From Aquimarina sp. Aq78 (GTDB taxonomy: Bacteria; Bacteroidota; Bacteroidia; Flavobacteriales; Flavobacteriaceae): DNA of 64,000 nucleotides. Positions 33,382 through 43,323 of this stretch are shown in pieces. Made by a program: the position numbers and the translations under genes. Where the stretch lies: NCBI RefSeq assembly GCF_900299525.1, contig NZ_OMKA01000026.1, forward strand, positions 372,001 to 436,000. Direction: 5' to 3'. The notes beneath the pieces were generated by a model. The model did not search any database, was not told where the DNA came from, and saw nothing but the letters and a program-made list of their open reading frames with translations. The number at the start of each line of letters is the position of its first letter. The first letter of the stretch is position 1.

Positions 33382-34434
33382 TTATTCTAAAGCTTCTTCT
33401 GGGACCTCTCCTGTTAAGGTTTGTAAAAATAAGTGAATCTCATTAATTTGCTGTGGATTTAATTTTTGATTTAATTGAGTTTCCCCCATAATTGAGATGG
33501 CTTTTTTAAGATCTTTAATACTACCATCATGAAAATAAGGTGTGGTTTTTTCAATATTAAGTAGTGAAGGAACCTTAAAGACGTATTTATCAACTTCATT
33601 TTTGGTGAGATCAAACCTACCATTATCTATTTTTTCACTATTTGTATACTCCCAATAATTTACGGTAAGCCCAAATTTTTGATACATATTACCTCCTAGT
33701 AATGCTCCAGTATGGCAGGTGATACAACCAACACTTATAAAGGTTTCCATGCCTTTCTTTTCATATTTGTTTAATGCAGAACCATCTCCAGCCATGTATT
33801 TATCGAACTTAGAGGGAGTAATCAGTTTTCGTTCAAAAGCACCAATAGCTTTTTCTATATTCCTATATGTTATAGGAGTTTTCTCCTCTGGAAAAGCTTT
33901 GGCAAAAAGCTCGATATACTCATCGATTTTTGATATTCGGTCTACCACTACTGTTTCGTTAGGCATTGCCATTTCTATTGGGTTTAATATAGGGCCTCCG
34001 GCTTGTGCTTCTACATCAGGTTCTCGTCCATCCCAAAATTGAGTCATATGTAATGCGGCATTTAAAGTTGTAGGGGAGTTACGTCCTCCTGGTTTACCAT
34101 CGTTACCTATTGAAAAAGACAGATTGTCTACTCCATATGTTTTTAGATTATGGCAGGTATTACAACTTTGTGTATTGTCTTTAGAAAGCCGTTTGTCATA
34201 ATAAAGCGTTTTACCCAGAGTTACTTTTTCATGAGTTATTGGATTGTCTGGGCTTTCTGCTATTTTGGGTAATACACCAAAAATTTCTCGAGCTTTCTTG
34301 TCAATTTCTGATACTGCAATAGCCTTGTTTCCGATTGAAGAAACTGGAACGTAATCTTTGTCTTTTTGTTTAGAATCGTTTTTACATCCTATACATATTG
34401 CAAGGATTACACCCCATTGAAGTACGTTTTTCAT
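33382..34434 (-). CDS. Diheme cytochrome c peroxidase lipoprotein (CcpA/MauG family)
   Basis: 350 residues. It has a lipobox (ICIGCKND, modified Cys17) and two heme c sites: CNTCH at 91-95 and CITCH at 237-241. LGKTLYYDKRLSKDNTQS before the first and PYFHDGSIKDLKKAI near the end are conserved in this family. It reduces H2O2, or oxidises another substrate in MauG-type enzymes, in the periplasm. The 4-TM cytochrome-like gene downstream may supply electrons (inference). Confidence 0.93.
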   Translation of the reverse strand: MKNVLQWGVILAICIGCKNDSKQKDKDYVPVSSIGNKAIAVSEIDKKAREIFGVLPKIAESPDNPITHEKVTLGKTLYYDKRLSKDNTQSCNTCHNLKTYGVDNLSFSIGNDGKPGGRNSPTTLNAALHMTQFWDGREPDVEAQAGGPILNPIEMAMPNETVVVDRISKIDEYIELFAKAFPEEKTPITYRNIEKAIGAFERKLITPSKFDKYMAGDGSALNKYEKKGMETFISVGCITCHTGALLGGNMYQKFGLTVNYWEYTNSEKIDNGRFDLTKNEVDKYVFKVPSLLNIEKTTPYFHDGSIKDLKKAISIMGETQLNQKLNPQQINEIHLFLQTLTGEVPEEALE

Positions 34435-34644
34435 AGTGTTTTTTTTGTGTTAATATATATATGTTAAAGTTGGATTTTTTACTGTCGTTATCACATGGAG
34501 ATACTTACAAATAAAACGGTGTTTTTTTGAAAAAAAACAAACCGTTGTATGTATTTCTATATCAGAAATTTACAACGGTTTATACTGTGATTTAGTATTC
34601 ATTATTATGGATAATAATGAAGGTCAGAAATTGAGGAGATAAAA

Positions 34645-34675
34645 AAAACCTCATTCGATCTCCGAATGAGGTTTT
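34645..34675 (-). terminator. Terminator after the TonB receptor gene
   Basis: AAAACCTCATTCG (34645-34657) pairs with CGAATGAGGTTTT (34663-34675), a 13-bp stem with a 5-nt loop and T-runs in both directions. A second inverted repeat, AAACCGTTGTA (34539-34549) with TACAACGGTTT (34571-34581), lies nearer the peroxidase start. Confidence 0.85.
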
Positions 34676-34697
34676 TGATATTTAATTTATAAATTTC

Positions 34698-37600
34698 TTA
34701 GTTGAATATATAACGTAATCCAACTTGCATTTGCCATCTTGATGATTGAAGACCATTATCATCTATTTGTTCAATTCCATCTTCAAAAGAACTAGCGTCA
34801 AAGGTAAACTCTGGATCTGCTGTTCCACCTCTTACAGTTTCAATTAGTGCAACATTTCCAGGGATGAATTTACGTTTTCCCCAATCTTTATTTAAAAGAT
34901 TAGTGAAGTTAAAGATATCAAGAGAAAGCTGAAGTGTGTTTTTCTTTTCTCCAGTTTTGATATAAAAATCTTGTAAGAACTTTAAATCAATAGCATGACT
35001 CCAAGGACCTCTATCTCCGTTACGTTCTGCATATCCACCTCTTCTTTTTCTTAAATAATCATTTCCTTCTATAAAAGCATTTAGTGCAGCCCATTGCTCT
35101 GCAGGAGTATCTGATCCTGGGATTATGTCTCCGTCACGATCTCTAAAAGGAACAAGGTTAATTTCACTTGCATTTGAAGGAATATAGATAAGAGCATTAT
35201 CTCTAGAATCATCATTTAAAAGATCTCTACCTTCTCTGTAAACAAAAGAGTGAGGAGCACCTTGTGAACCTTCATAAAATAATGCAATTGTTGATTTCAT
35301 AAACCCTAGGTATTCTTTTTCATAACTAACATTAGCAGAAAAACGAGACCCTTGTGAAAAATCAGATCTTGATCTTGGGATGTTAGAGTTCTTACCATTT
35401 ACGGTTTGAATATTTCTCCACTGTGAACTGTTTTGAGAAGAAGTACCATCAAAAATAGATTCTGATTCACCATAAGAATAAGATACACTTCCTTGAAATC
35501 CATTGTCAAAAGGTTTTCTTAGGGTAAAAGATGTATTATAAGAGAATCCTTCGCCAGTATTGGTTCCAAGAGTTATTCTTCCATAAGTGTTATCGATTCG
35601 ATCTCCGAAACTATCACTGTAGTATGGTCTGTTATCAGCACCATTTAAAGTTCCTTCTGGTCCGCGAATATTTAAGTTTTGATAATAAATATTAGTAATA
35701 ACATCTGTATATAAAAAGTCTGCACTTGCGATTAATCCCCAAAGTGGTAATTTTTGATCAATAGCGATATTATATTTCATTACCTGAGGTAATTTTAGAT
35801 CAGGAGTAAAAATATCGATATTTCCTGCTGTTTCTCCAGTTCCTGGAGCTACGGCTACAGGCTGTTGATTAACATTTGGGTTAAAAGTTATTGTAGAAGG
35901 ATCTAGATTAAATCCGCCAGTAAATCCACCAGTAATACCATTATTGTTATATGAACCACCAGGCCATACTAACGGAATTCTTGAAGTAAAAATACCAAAA
36001 CCACCACGTACTTGAGTAGTCTTATCATTTTTTACATCCCAGTTAAATCCAACACGAGGAGATAAATGTGCAGAAGGTCTTATTTTTTTACCTACTCTTG
36101 CTCCTTGAAGGTCTTTTCCGGCAGCTTCAAGAAGAGGAATAGTTCTGTCATTAAAATCAGGATTTTCAGCACCTGCATCAAAAATAGGAACATCAACTCT
36201 TAATCCAGCTGTTAGTTTAAAATTATCAGATATGCTTATTTCATCCTGAACATAAAAACTCGGTTGGTATAATTTAAATTCTGATGCTCCGGCAGATTCA
36301 TCGCCTACTGCAGTACCACCTACTAGAGAATATCCTTTTTGGTATTCGTCAATAACACCATTATAAAAGTCACTTAAGTTGTTAAAGGTGTAATCTCCGT
36401 AATTAAAAGCAAAGAATAAGTTTTTAATTTTTGAAAACTCATGTTGAGTCCCTATAGTTACAGTATGTTTACCGCTATAAATCTCAAAATTATCGGCTAT
36501 ATTAACAATATCCTGATCTAATAAGTTTGCAGTAGAAAATGGTTCTGCTCCAAAAGAAATTGTTCCACCACCATCACGAATATCAACAGTTGGAAACGGG
36601 TTGCCAGAAGGATCACGATCATCTCTTACTGATTTATAACCAATAAGTAAGTTGTTAGAAGCCCAGTTTCCTATAGACGAACTAAATTCTAAGGTAGTTT
36701 CATTTTTAGTACTTTCAAAAAGCTCAGAACCATTAATAAAACCAATATTTCTGTTTCCACTATTTCTTGCTTCTAGATTATCAGCTTTTACAAAATTGTG
36801 CTTTACACTTAATTGATGGTTATCATTAATATTCCAATCTAGTTTAACTGTTAGCTTATCACTTTCTAATGTTCTTGTGTTATTGTCAAACCCACCAGGG
36901 TTATAACCATATGTAGTCTGTAAGAAATTTGATAGATTTTGAATATCAGCCAGGGTAGCGTTTCCTTGGTAGTTACTAAAGTTAAATGGCTGTGGAGTTT
37001 CTTGTTCTTCTCTCTCATAATTAACAAAGTAAAATAATTTGTCTTTTATGATTGGACCACCAATACGAGCTCCGTAAATTTTTGCAGAGTAATCAGATAA
37101 TTTTTCTCTTGAATCGCCAGTCCCTACTAAATCTGGAGGAGTTTTTCCTGAAAGACTTTCGTTTCTAAAATATGTATAGGCAGATCCTTCGATGCTATTT
37201 GTTCCTGATCGAGTAATTGCATTTATAGCACCACCAGAAAACCCTGATTGTCTTACATCAAAAGGAGCAATGTTAATTTGAAAAGTTTCAATCGCATCGA
37301 TTGAGAATGGATTTACTCCTGTTTGACCACCATCAGTACCTGAACCAGCTAGACCAAATACGTCATTACTTACTCCTCCGTCAATATACAAAGCATTGTA
37401 TCGGTTATTTTGTCCAGCTAAAGAAACTGAAAAACCATCATCTCCTTCGGTTATTTGAGCTTGAGGAGTAATTCTTACAAAGTCGGCAACAGATCTTGAT
37501 ACCGAGGGTAAAGAATTAATTTGTCTCTCGGTCACCGTAGTTTCGGTACCTGTTTTACCAGAATCAAATACACTATTGTTAGTTACTGTAATTATAACTT

Positions 37601-37952
37601 GTTCAAGTGCACTGGCTTCTTCAATCATTTGAGTGCTGATATTTTGTGAATCTCCTAATTGAAGAAAAACATTGTCTTTTACATAATCCTTAAAACCAAC
37701 ATATGAGATAGTAACCTTGTATGGTCCACCAGTTCTCATATTTGCTATTCTGTAAAAGCCGTCAAAATCAGTAATTGCACCATATTTTGTTCCAGATGGA
37801 GTGTGGATCGCAACTACATTGGCACCAGGAAGAGCTTCTCCTGTATTATCGGTCATCTTACCATTAATGGAAGACTTAGTTACCCCTTGCGCAAACGTTT
37901 CCCCAACGACTGCCATAAGGATTACAACAAATAAAAATGTAATCTTTTTCAT
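34698..37952 (-). CDS. TonB-dependent outer-membrane receptor with carboxypeptidase-regulatory-like domain
   Basis: 1084 residues. Signal peptide to about residue 21, then a beta-sandwich domain (about 25-115, SSINGKMTDNTGEALPGANV), the plug (ERQINSLPSVSRSVADFVRITPQAQ), and a large barrel ending in LRYIFN with a terminal Phe-like motif. No SusD partner follows, so it is a stand-alone receptor of the OmpA-related/Oar type rather than a SusCD pair. The ligand is unknown (siderophore, peptide or glycan). It is flanked by a strong terminator and a long upstream gap. Confidence 0.93.
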   Translation of the reverse strand: MKKITFLFVVILMAVVGETFAQGVTKSSINGKMTDNTGEALPGANVVAIHTPSGTKYGAITDFDGFYRIANMRTGGPYKVTISYVGFKDYVKDNVFLQLGDSQNISTQMIEEASALEQVIITVTNNSVFDSGKTGTETTVTERQINSLPSVSRSVADFVRITPQAQITEGDDGFSVSLAGQNNRYNALYIDGGVSNDVFGLAGSGTDGGQTGVNPFSIDAIETFQINIAPFDVRQSGFSGGAINAITRSGTNSIEGSAYTYFRNESLSGKTPPDLVGTGDSREKLSDYSAKIYGARIGGPIIKDKLFYFVNYEREEQETPQPFNFSNYQGNATLADIQNLSNFLQTTYGYNPGGFDNNTRTLESDKLTVKLDWNINDNHQLSVKHNFVKADNLEARNSGNRNIGFINGSELFESTKNETTLEFSSSIGNWASNNLLIGYKSVRDDRDPSGNPFPTVDIRDGGGTISFGAEPFSTANLLDQDIVNIADNFEIYSGKHTVTIGTQHEFSKIKNLFFAFNYGDYTFNNLSDFYNGVIDEYQKGYSLVGGTAVGDESAGASEFKLYQPSFYVQDEISISDNFKLTAGLRVDVPIFDAGAENPDFNDRTIPLLEAAGKDLQGARVGKKIRPSAHLSPRVGFNWDVKNDKTTQVRGGFGIFTSRIPLVWPGGSYNNNGITGGFTGGFNLDPSTITFNPNVNQQPVAVAPGTGETAGNIDIFTPDLKLPQVMKYNIAIDQKLPLWGLIASADFLYTDVITNIYYQNLNIRGPEGTLNGADNRPYYSDSFGDRIDNTYGRITLGTNTGEGFSYNTSFTLRKPFDNGFQGSVSYSYGESESIFDGTSSQNSSQWRNIQTVNGKNSNIPRSRSDFSQGSRFSANVSYEKEYLGFMKSTIALFYEGSQGAPHSFVYREGRDLLNDDSRDNALIYIPSNASEINLVPFRDRDGDIIPGSDTPAEQWAALNAFIEGNDYLRKRRGGYAERNGDRGPWSHAIDLKFLQDFYIKTGEKKNTLQLSLDIFNFTNLLNKDWGKRKFIPGNVALIETVRGGTADPEFTFDASSFEDGIEQIDDNGLQSSRWQMQVGLRYIFN

Positions 37953-38340
37953 GAGTGTGTTTTAATAGTTTTTAATTGTCTCATGAAACTCTTAACGATT
38001 AAAATAATTACACTAAAAGGTTTAAAAATCATTTAAATCGTATACAGTTTCGTAAATATTTGATAGAGTTAATAATCTTCGCAAAAGAACGAATCTTTAT
38101 GCGTGCATAGTTTATTAAAATGTTAAATTTTATACAGATTTGTATTATAGTTTTTAAGATAATTTTTTTTTGTAGCAGATTGATTATTAATTAATTGAAG
38201 ATATTAAAAAGTTATTAACTAAGAAATTGTTAATTAAAAATTAATTCAATCTTGCAACATTGAGTAAAAAAAACGTCTAGAGCTTGAAAAATAGACTCTA
38301 AATAGATTAAGATTAACATATTACTAGTGCGAAAAAGAGT
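37953..38340. other. Gene-free AT-rich upstream region of the TonB receptor
   Basis: These 388 bp hold no ORF of note and no clear RNA gene. They probably contain the promoter and operators of the receptor gene. No perfect TAnnTTTG element was found on the minus strand in a manual scan. Confidence 0.4.
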
Positions 38341-38386
38341 ATAAGTCTCAAATCAATTTATGATTACAAATTGATTTGAGACTTAT
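38341..38386. terminator. 19-bp perfect hairpin after pgi
   Basis: ATAAGTCTCAAATCAATTT (38341-38359) pairs perfectly with 38368-38386 around an 8-nt loop. T-runs follow on the plus strand, with a shorter run (CTTTTT) on the minus strand. It lies 25 bp beyond the pgi stop and ends the DUF3108-kynA-M23-pgi operon. Confidence 0.82.
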
Positions 38387-38411
38387 TTTTTTATGTTATC
38401 TGAAAATAGAT

Positions 38412-40061
38412 TTAGTATTCAGATTGCCCTAAATACCGTTGTAAAAGAGTATGTGTTGAAGAATCATGTTCTTTAATCTCACGAGTGTCGATCTCAGATA
38501 AAATAGTAGTAGCCAGTTGTTTACCTAATTCTACACCCCATTGGTCATAGCTAAAAATATTCCATATAATACCTTGAACAAAAATACGCTGTTCATACAT
38601 CGATACTAATGCACCTAGGCTTTTAGGGGTGAGGGTGTCGATTAAAATAGTGGTTGTAGGTTTATTACCTGCAAATACTTTAAAAGGCAACAGTTTTTTT
38701 AGCTTTTCTTTGGAGATGTTTTTAGCACTTAATTCCCGAAGCACTTCGTCTTGGGTTTTGCCATTCATCAAGGCTTCTGTTTGTGCAAAAAAGTTGGCCA
38801 TTAATTTATTTTGATGATCTTGATCATCAAATAAAGAGTGTTTAAAACCAATAAACTCTGCTGGAATCAATTTTGTCCCCTGATGAATTAATTGAAAGAA
38901 TGCATGCTGGGCATTGGTTCCTGGTTCTCCCCAGATAACCGTACCAGTTTGGTAGTTAATAGGGTTACCATTGCGATCTATACTTTTTCCATTACTTTCC
39001 ATAATACCTTGCTGTAAGTACGCCGGTAATCTATGTAAATATTGAGAATAAGGGATGATAGCCTCGCTTTCTGCATTAAAAAAATTATTGTACCATATGC
39101 TAAGCATTCCTAAAATTACAGGAATATTTTCTTCAAAAGGAGTATTCTTAAAATGTTCATCCATCTCATGAGCACCTGCTAGCAGGGCTTCAAAATTTTC
39201 ATAACCTACGGATAAACTTATAGATAGCCCTACTGCACTCCATAAAGAAAAACGACCTCCAACCCAATCCCATAGCGGAAAAATATTTTCTTCTGCAATC
39301 CCAAAATTAGTAACATTAGGAATATTACTTGATACGGCTACAAAATGTTTCTCTACAGCTTCTTTTGGTGCATTTTTGGTGAACCAATTTCTTACTGTAG
39401 TAGCATTTGATATAGTTTCTTGAGTAGAAAAGGTTTTAGATACGACTACAAATAAAGTAGTCTCCGGATCTAATTTTTTTAGGTTTTGATGAACATGATC
39501 TCCATCTACATTAGAGATAAAATGTAGAGTAAGATGATTCTTGTAATAAGCTAAGGACTCGGTAATCATAGCAGGACCAAGATCAGATCCTCCAATACCA
39601 ATATTTACAATATCGGTAAAAGCTTTGCCTGTATATCCTTTAAGATTTCCTGAAATAACCTGATGGCTAAAGGACTTTATTTTTTCTTTTACGTTTGTAA
39701 CTTCAGGAATTACATTTTTACCATCAACGTTAACTTGATATGTTGATGATGTTCTGAGGGCTGTATGTAGAACGGCTCTATTCTCTGTCTCATTAATAGT
39801 ACTTCCATCAAAATAATGTTGTATCGCTTCATCGAGCTTTACTTCTCGGGCCAGATCTAATAACAGTTTTTTTGTAGTCTTATCGATTCTGTTTTTAGAA
39901 TAGTCTACATAAAAATCCTTCCATTCAATCGAAAAGACATCTGCACGATCCGGATTGTGTTCAAAAAGATCTTTAAGATGTGTTTCTTTTATGGTTTCGT
40001 AATGAGATTTTAATGCTTCCCAGGCTTTTGTGGTGGTTGGGTTAATAGTTGGTAATATCAT
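38412..40061 (-). CDS. pgi: Glucose-6-phosphate isomerase
   Basis: 549 residues, the long Pgi form. Substrate-binding motifs are VNIGIGGSDLGPAMITE, SNVDGDHV, SKTFSTQETISNA, WDWVGGRFSLWSAVG and TNAQHAFFQLIHQGTKLIP. It interconverts glucose-6-phosphate and fructose-6-phosphate. It is the last gene of a tight minus-strand operon, 3 bp after the M23 peptidase gene. Confidence 0.97.
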   Translation of the reverse strand: MILPTINPTTTKAWEALKSHYETIKETHLKDLFEHNPDRADVFSIEWKDFYVDYSKNRIDKTTKKLLLDLAREVKLDEAIQHYFDGSTINETENRAVLHTALRTSSTYQVNVDGKNVIPEVTNVKEKIKSFSHQVISGNLKGYTGKAFTDIVNIGIGGSDLGPAMITESLAYYKNHLTLHFISNVDGDHVHQNLKKLDPETTLFVVVSKTFSTQETISNATTVRNWFTKNAPKEAVEKHFVAVSSNIPNVTNFGIAEENIFPLWDWVGGRFSLWSAVGLSISLSVGYENFEALLAGAHEMDEHFKNTPFEENIPVILGMLSIWYNNFFNAESEAIIPYSQYLHRLPAYLQQGIMESNGKSIDRNGNPINYQTGTVIWGEPGTNAQHAFFQLIHQGTKLIPAEFIGFKHSLFDDQDHQNKLMANFFAQTEALMNGKTQDEVLRELSAKNISKEKLKKLLPFKVFAGNKPTTTILIDTLTPKSLGALVSMYEQRIFVQGIIWNIFSYDQWGVELGKQLATTILSEIDTREIKEHDSSTHTLLQRYLGQSEY

Positions 40062-40064
40062 GAT

Positions 40065-41327
40065 TTATAAAATTTCCAGGGGTTTTTGTGGTTTAAAAGA
40101 AATGCTATCTAATTCGGTCTTTAAAGGCTGGACATGGTTATAAAAGCCTTGTTTAAGACTATCGGCTAGTGGTTTTGAAGCCGGAAGATCTTGTTTAAAT
40201 GGGTCTACTTCTTTTCCGTTTTTCCAGAATCTGTAGCATACATGGGGACCTCCTGTATTACCAGTCATCCCAATATAGCCTATAACATCTCCTTGCTTTA
40301 CAAACTCACCTACTTTTACAGCTTGTCTGCTCATATGTAGATATTGAGTGTCATAAGTGGCATTATGTCTTATTTTTACATATTTACCATTTCCACCTCT
40401 TCGCTCAGATTTGGTTATGACTCCGTCTGCAGTGGCTAATATTGGTGTGCCAATAGGGGCGGCAAAATCGGTACCTCGATGTGGTCTTACTTTATTGCCA
40501 TAGTATTTGATTCTGCGTTTAAGGTTGTATCTCGAAGAAATTCTACTAAATTTTACTGGAGCAGTAAGAAATGCTCTTCGCAAATTGTTAGCTTCTTCAT
40601 CGTAATAATCTATAGAATTGTTAATTGAATCATCTATAAACCTAAAGGCATAAATAGGTTTGCTTCTATGTTCAAAATAAGATGCTTTGATCTGGTCAAC
40701 TCCTGCAGGAATAGTATCGTCAATAAATTTCTCGGTATAAATTACCTTAAATCTATCTCCTGCTTGTAATCTTGTAAAATCAATAGTCCAGGCATAAATA
40801 TCTGCCATGTTATATGCAACCAGAAAATTGAGATCCATATCATCAAATGTTTGCATTAAACTACTATTTATGACTCCAGAAGCAGTTTTTTCAACCAGTG
40901 TTACGGGTTTTTTACTTTTTTTGGCAATGATACTATCTCTAAAATCAATTACGGTATAATCGATTTTGTTATTTTGATATACAAACACCTGTGCTTTTTC
41001 TGTTGTATCCTTTGTTTTAAGAAGCATATAAGGTTTTCCTGCCTGAATTCTGGCTACATTAAAAGTATCTTTAATTGTATTGGTGATTTCGAATACTTTA
41101 GTTCTACTTATGCCGTGAGTATCCATAATGGCCCCAAAACTATCTCCGGGACGGATGGTATCTTTGACAACATTAAAATCATTTAGGATATAACCAAATT
41201 CGGTTATAACAGGGGGTGCTTTTTCTTCCTCGATAACTTCAGGAACAATAATTTTTGCTTCTTTTTTTTCTTTCTGACATGAAAATAATACTACCGCTAT
41301 AAGTAGTAAATAACCTATTTGCTTCAA
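40065..41327 (-). CDS. M23-family peptidase lipoprotein with a His-x-Cys variant of the zinc site
   Basis: 420 residues with a lipobox (LLIAVVLFSCQKE, modified Cys17). An N-terminal domain similar to the OapA/LysM-like region precedes the M23 domain (about 270-385). HRGTDFAAPIGTPI gives the first His and Asp zinc ligands. The usual HLH motif reads GPHVCYRFW, so His362 is kept and the next ligand position is Cys364. It may still bind zinc through Cys, or be a degenerate activator like EnvC. It lies between kynA and pgi. Confidence 0.88.
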   Translation of the reverse strand: MKQIGYLLLIAVVLFSCQKEKKEAKIIVPEVIEEEKAPPVITEFGYILNDFNVVKDTIRPGDSFGAIMDTHGISRTKVFEITNTIKDTFNVARIQAGKPYMLLKTKDTTEKAQVFVYQNNKIDYTVIDFRDSIIAKKSKKPVTLVEKTASGVINSSLMQTFDDMDLNFLVAYNMADIYAWTIDFTRLQAGDRFKVIYTEKFIDDTIPAGVDQIKASYFEHRSKPIYAFRFIDDSINNSIDYYDEEANNLRRAFLTAPVKFSRISSRYNLKRRIKYYGNKVRPHRGTDFAAPIGTPILATADGVITKSERRGGNGKYVKIRHNATYDTQYLHMSRQAVKVGEFVKQGDVIGYIGMTGNTGGPHVCYRFWKNGKEVDPFKQDLPASKPLADSLKQGFYNHVQPLKTELDSISFKPQKPLEIL

Positions 41328-41339
41328 CTGACGACTATT

Positions 41340-42305
41340 TTATTTTGCGGCATTAAATTGATGAGCAACCCATTGTTGGCCCCAGTTTTCTTTTTCTTCC
41401 TTAGTCCAAAGATTAGGAAAAAACATAATCCTTTGAAAACTTGGAGGTAAGAAACTTTTCCAGTTTGTTCCTCCTGTAGCCAAAACTTCACCTTTCTCTT
41501 TATTGAGATACCTATAGGCGGCACCCATGTGCATTAATAACCAATTAACATTCACATTAATGTCAAAAGTACGCAAAGCTTCGATAAGGAGCACATTATT
41601 TTGCTCTTTTTCTGGTAGTTCGAGGTATTTATGAAAAATAGTGCTGTGTTGTACTTGGTGAGCAATACGCATCATTCTTGGTGTATATCGATATTCGAAT
41701 TGCTTAAGCGTAAGTGTTTTTTCACCAGTTTCTTTATCAGTAGCACCAGATTTCCAGTATAAATGTTCGAATACTTCTTCGAGGACATCTTTTTCAGAAA
41801 ATAAACTTCTTTCTTTAGCACTTACAAGATTTGCAAGGGGAGTCGAATATATTTCGATCAATCTGAATTGTACAGATTGAAAACCACTTGCTGGCAGAAG
41901 AGACATTCGGTATTTAAGAAACTGTTCTTTGTCCATTCCTCTAATCATGACATCAAAAGAATTGATCAGAACTCTAAAATAACGATTTACTCGATCAATT
42001 TTAGCGGTAAAAAATGCTGCATTTTGTAATTTATCATCAATAATCTGTTTTAACTCATGTATAATGAGTTTAAAATAGAGTTCTGTAATCTGATGATAAG
42101 TAATAAAAATTTCTTCGTCGGGAAAATGCGTTCTTGGGATTTGCAAACTTAATAGGGTGTCCAGATGTATATAATCCCAATAGGTTAAATATCGATCGTG
42201 AAGCAGGCCATCTAAATATGATCCCAAATCCTGGCCAGAATTTTTAAATTTCTTTTCTAATTGCTTTATTTTTTCGGCAATCTCTGGTTTTATAGATTCA
42301 TTCAT
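41340..42305 (-). CDS. kynA: Tryptophan 2,3-dioxygenase
   Basis: 321 residues. LTYWDYIHLDTLLSLQIPR and FITYHQITELYFKLIIHEL match the substrate and heme-pocket segments, with His in the latter acting on the indole. MIRGMDKEQFLKYRMSLLPASGFQSVQFRLIE is the second conserved block. It opens the indole ring to N-formylkynurenine, the first step of tryptophan degradation. The start overlaps the DUF3108 stop by one base (TAATG). No other kynurenine genes are adjacent. Confidence 0.95.
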   Translation of the reverse strand: MNESIKPEIAEKIKQLEKKFKNSGQDLGSYLDGLLHDRYLTYWDYIHLDTLLSLQIPRTHFPDEEIFITYHQITELYFKLIIHELKQIIDDKLQNAAFFTAKIDRVNRYFRVLINSFDVMIRGMDKEQFLKYRMSLLPASGFQSVQFRLIEIYSTPLANLVSAKERSLFSEKDVLEEVFEHLYWKSGATDKETGEKTLTLKQFEYRYTPRMMRIAHQVQHSTIFHKYLELPEKEQNNVLLIEALRTFDINVNVNWLLMHMGAAYRYLNKEKGEVLATGGTNWKSFLPPSFQRIMFFPNLWTKEEKENWGQQWVAHQFNAAK

Positions 42306-43084
42306 TAATCTACTATAATTTTAAATGGGTGTTTAAGTCCTTTAAATGCATCTAAATCTGCTTTTATCGAGCCTACAACAATATCTGCTTTTATTCTTAC
42401 AGGCATACGATTATCATCATCACTTACCCATACGGTCATACTTTCTTCTTCTTTAAAAACTCTATCTGCTTGGACATAGGGCCTAAATTTTAAACATGCA
42501 ATTTTACCCATTTTGGTTTTAATTACTTCTCTTCCTAAGAATTTTAACTTAAAACGATAGCTTTCATTATCAAAAAACATATTTACATATTGTTCGTCTC
42601 CTTTTTTTAGAGAAGATGTATTAATGTTATTACGCAAGTAGTAAAAAGAAGACATCATATCCTGTACATCAGATTGTATAGGGTAAGATTTTTTTGTATT
42701 GTGTTTTTTGTTGAAAACTAATGCTTTGTTTTCATTATGATCGAAGTTAATTTCTATATTCTTGGTATGCCCTCCTTCATTTATTTTTCGAATAAAACGA
42801 TATGGTTTTACTCTGTCCATGTCAATATAGGTTTCATAATAGTCTTCTACTTTAAAAAAGACACTTAAAAAACCAGATGATTTACCTGTACCAATTATGT
42901 GATGTACTGGTTTCCCATTTAACTGCTCTTTTTTAATTTCAAGTGTAGCATAACTAGCTGTAAAAAGACCATAATGAATTCTGAATTTAAACCATTCTCC
43001 AGAATCGAATGCTTTATGGTTATCTTGCGCAAAAGCAGGAACTATACTTGTTATCAAAAGCAATATTATGATATACTTTTTCAT
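42305..43084 (-). CDS. DUF3108 periplasmic protein
   Basis: 259 residues with a signal peptide (MKKYIIILLLITSIVPAFAQ). GEWFKFRIHYGLFTASYATLEI and MTVWVSDDDNRMPVRIKADI match the DUF3108 beta-rich fold, a family common in Bacteroidota and Proteobacteria of unknown role in the envelope. It opens the operon with kynA, the M23 gene and pgi. A -7-like element stands 65 bp upstream. Confidence 0.85.
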   Translation of the reverse strand: MKKYIIILLLITSIVPAFAQDNHKAFDSGEWFKFRIHYGLFTASYATLEIKKEQLNGKPVHHIIGTGKSSGFLSVFFKVEDYYETYIDMDRVKPYRFIRKINEGGHTKNIEINFDHNENKALVFNKKHNTKKSYPIQSDVQDMMSSFYYLRNNINTSSLKKGDEQYVNMFFDNESYRFKLKFLGREVIKTKMGKIACLKFRPYVQADRVFKEEESMTVWVSDDDNRMPVRIKADIVVGSIKADLDAFKGLKHPFKIIVD

Positions 43085-43148
43085 AGTTTAGGGCATTGTT
43101 ATTATTTGATATACATACTAATTGAATATGCAATTACAATATCCATTC

Positions 43149-43156
43149 CAAAAATA
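43149..43156 (-). promoter_or_regulatory. -7 element for the DUF3108-kynA-M23-pgi operon
   Basis: TATTTTTG on the minus strand fits TAnnTTTG. Initiation near 43144 would leave a leader of about 60 nt. No ideal -33 was found. Confidence 0.4.
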
Positions 43157-43212
43157 CTATTTAATATGAAGAGATAAAAATGAATATTGTTATCTAATCT
43201 AAAAATATAAAC

Positions 43213-43323
43213 AAAAAAAGAGAGCCACCACAGCTCTCTTCTTTACTTTTATTAACCAACTAAAAACTTAAATTATGAGAATAATTATTGTTTTAGATAT
43301 AGGCGGTAACCACTCCACCTATT
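43213..43323 (-). ncRNA. Candidate small RNA, about 110 nt
   Basis: On the minus strand TTTG (43357-43360), N20 and CATTTTTG (43329-43336) resemble a Bacteroidota promoter, predicting a start near 43323. The transcript would begin with a hairpin ATAGGTGG/CCGCCTAT (43299-43324 region, one G-U), pass an AT-rich linker, and end in a strong terminator: AAGAGAGC/GCTCTCTT (43218-43225, 43233-43240) then seven T. No ORF occupies this transcript. It is not needed as the fahA or DUF3108 terminator. Function is unknown. Confidence 0.55.

Noticed and set aside
34539..34581. 11-bp inverted repeat AAACCGTTGTA/TACAACGGTTT
   Set aside because: Loop of 21 nt and no T-run. A stronger terminator sits at 34645-34675. 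Kept only as a side note.
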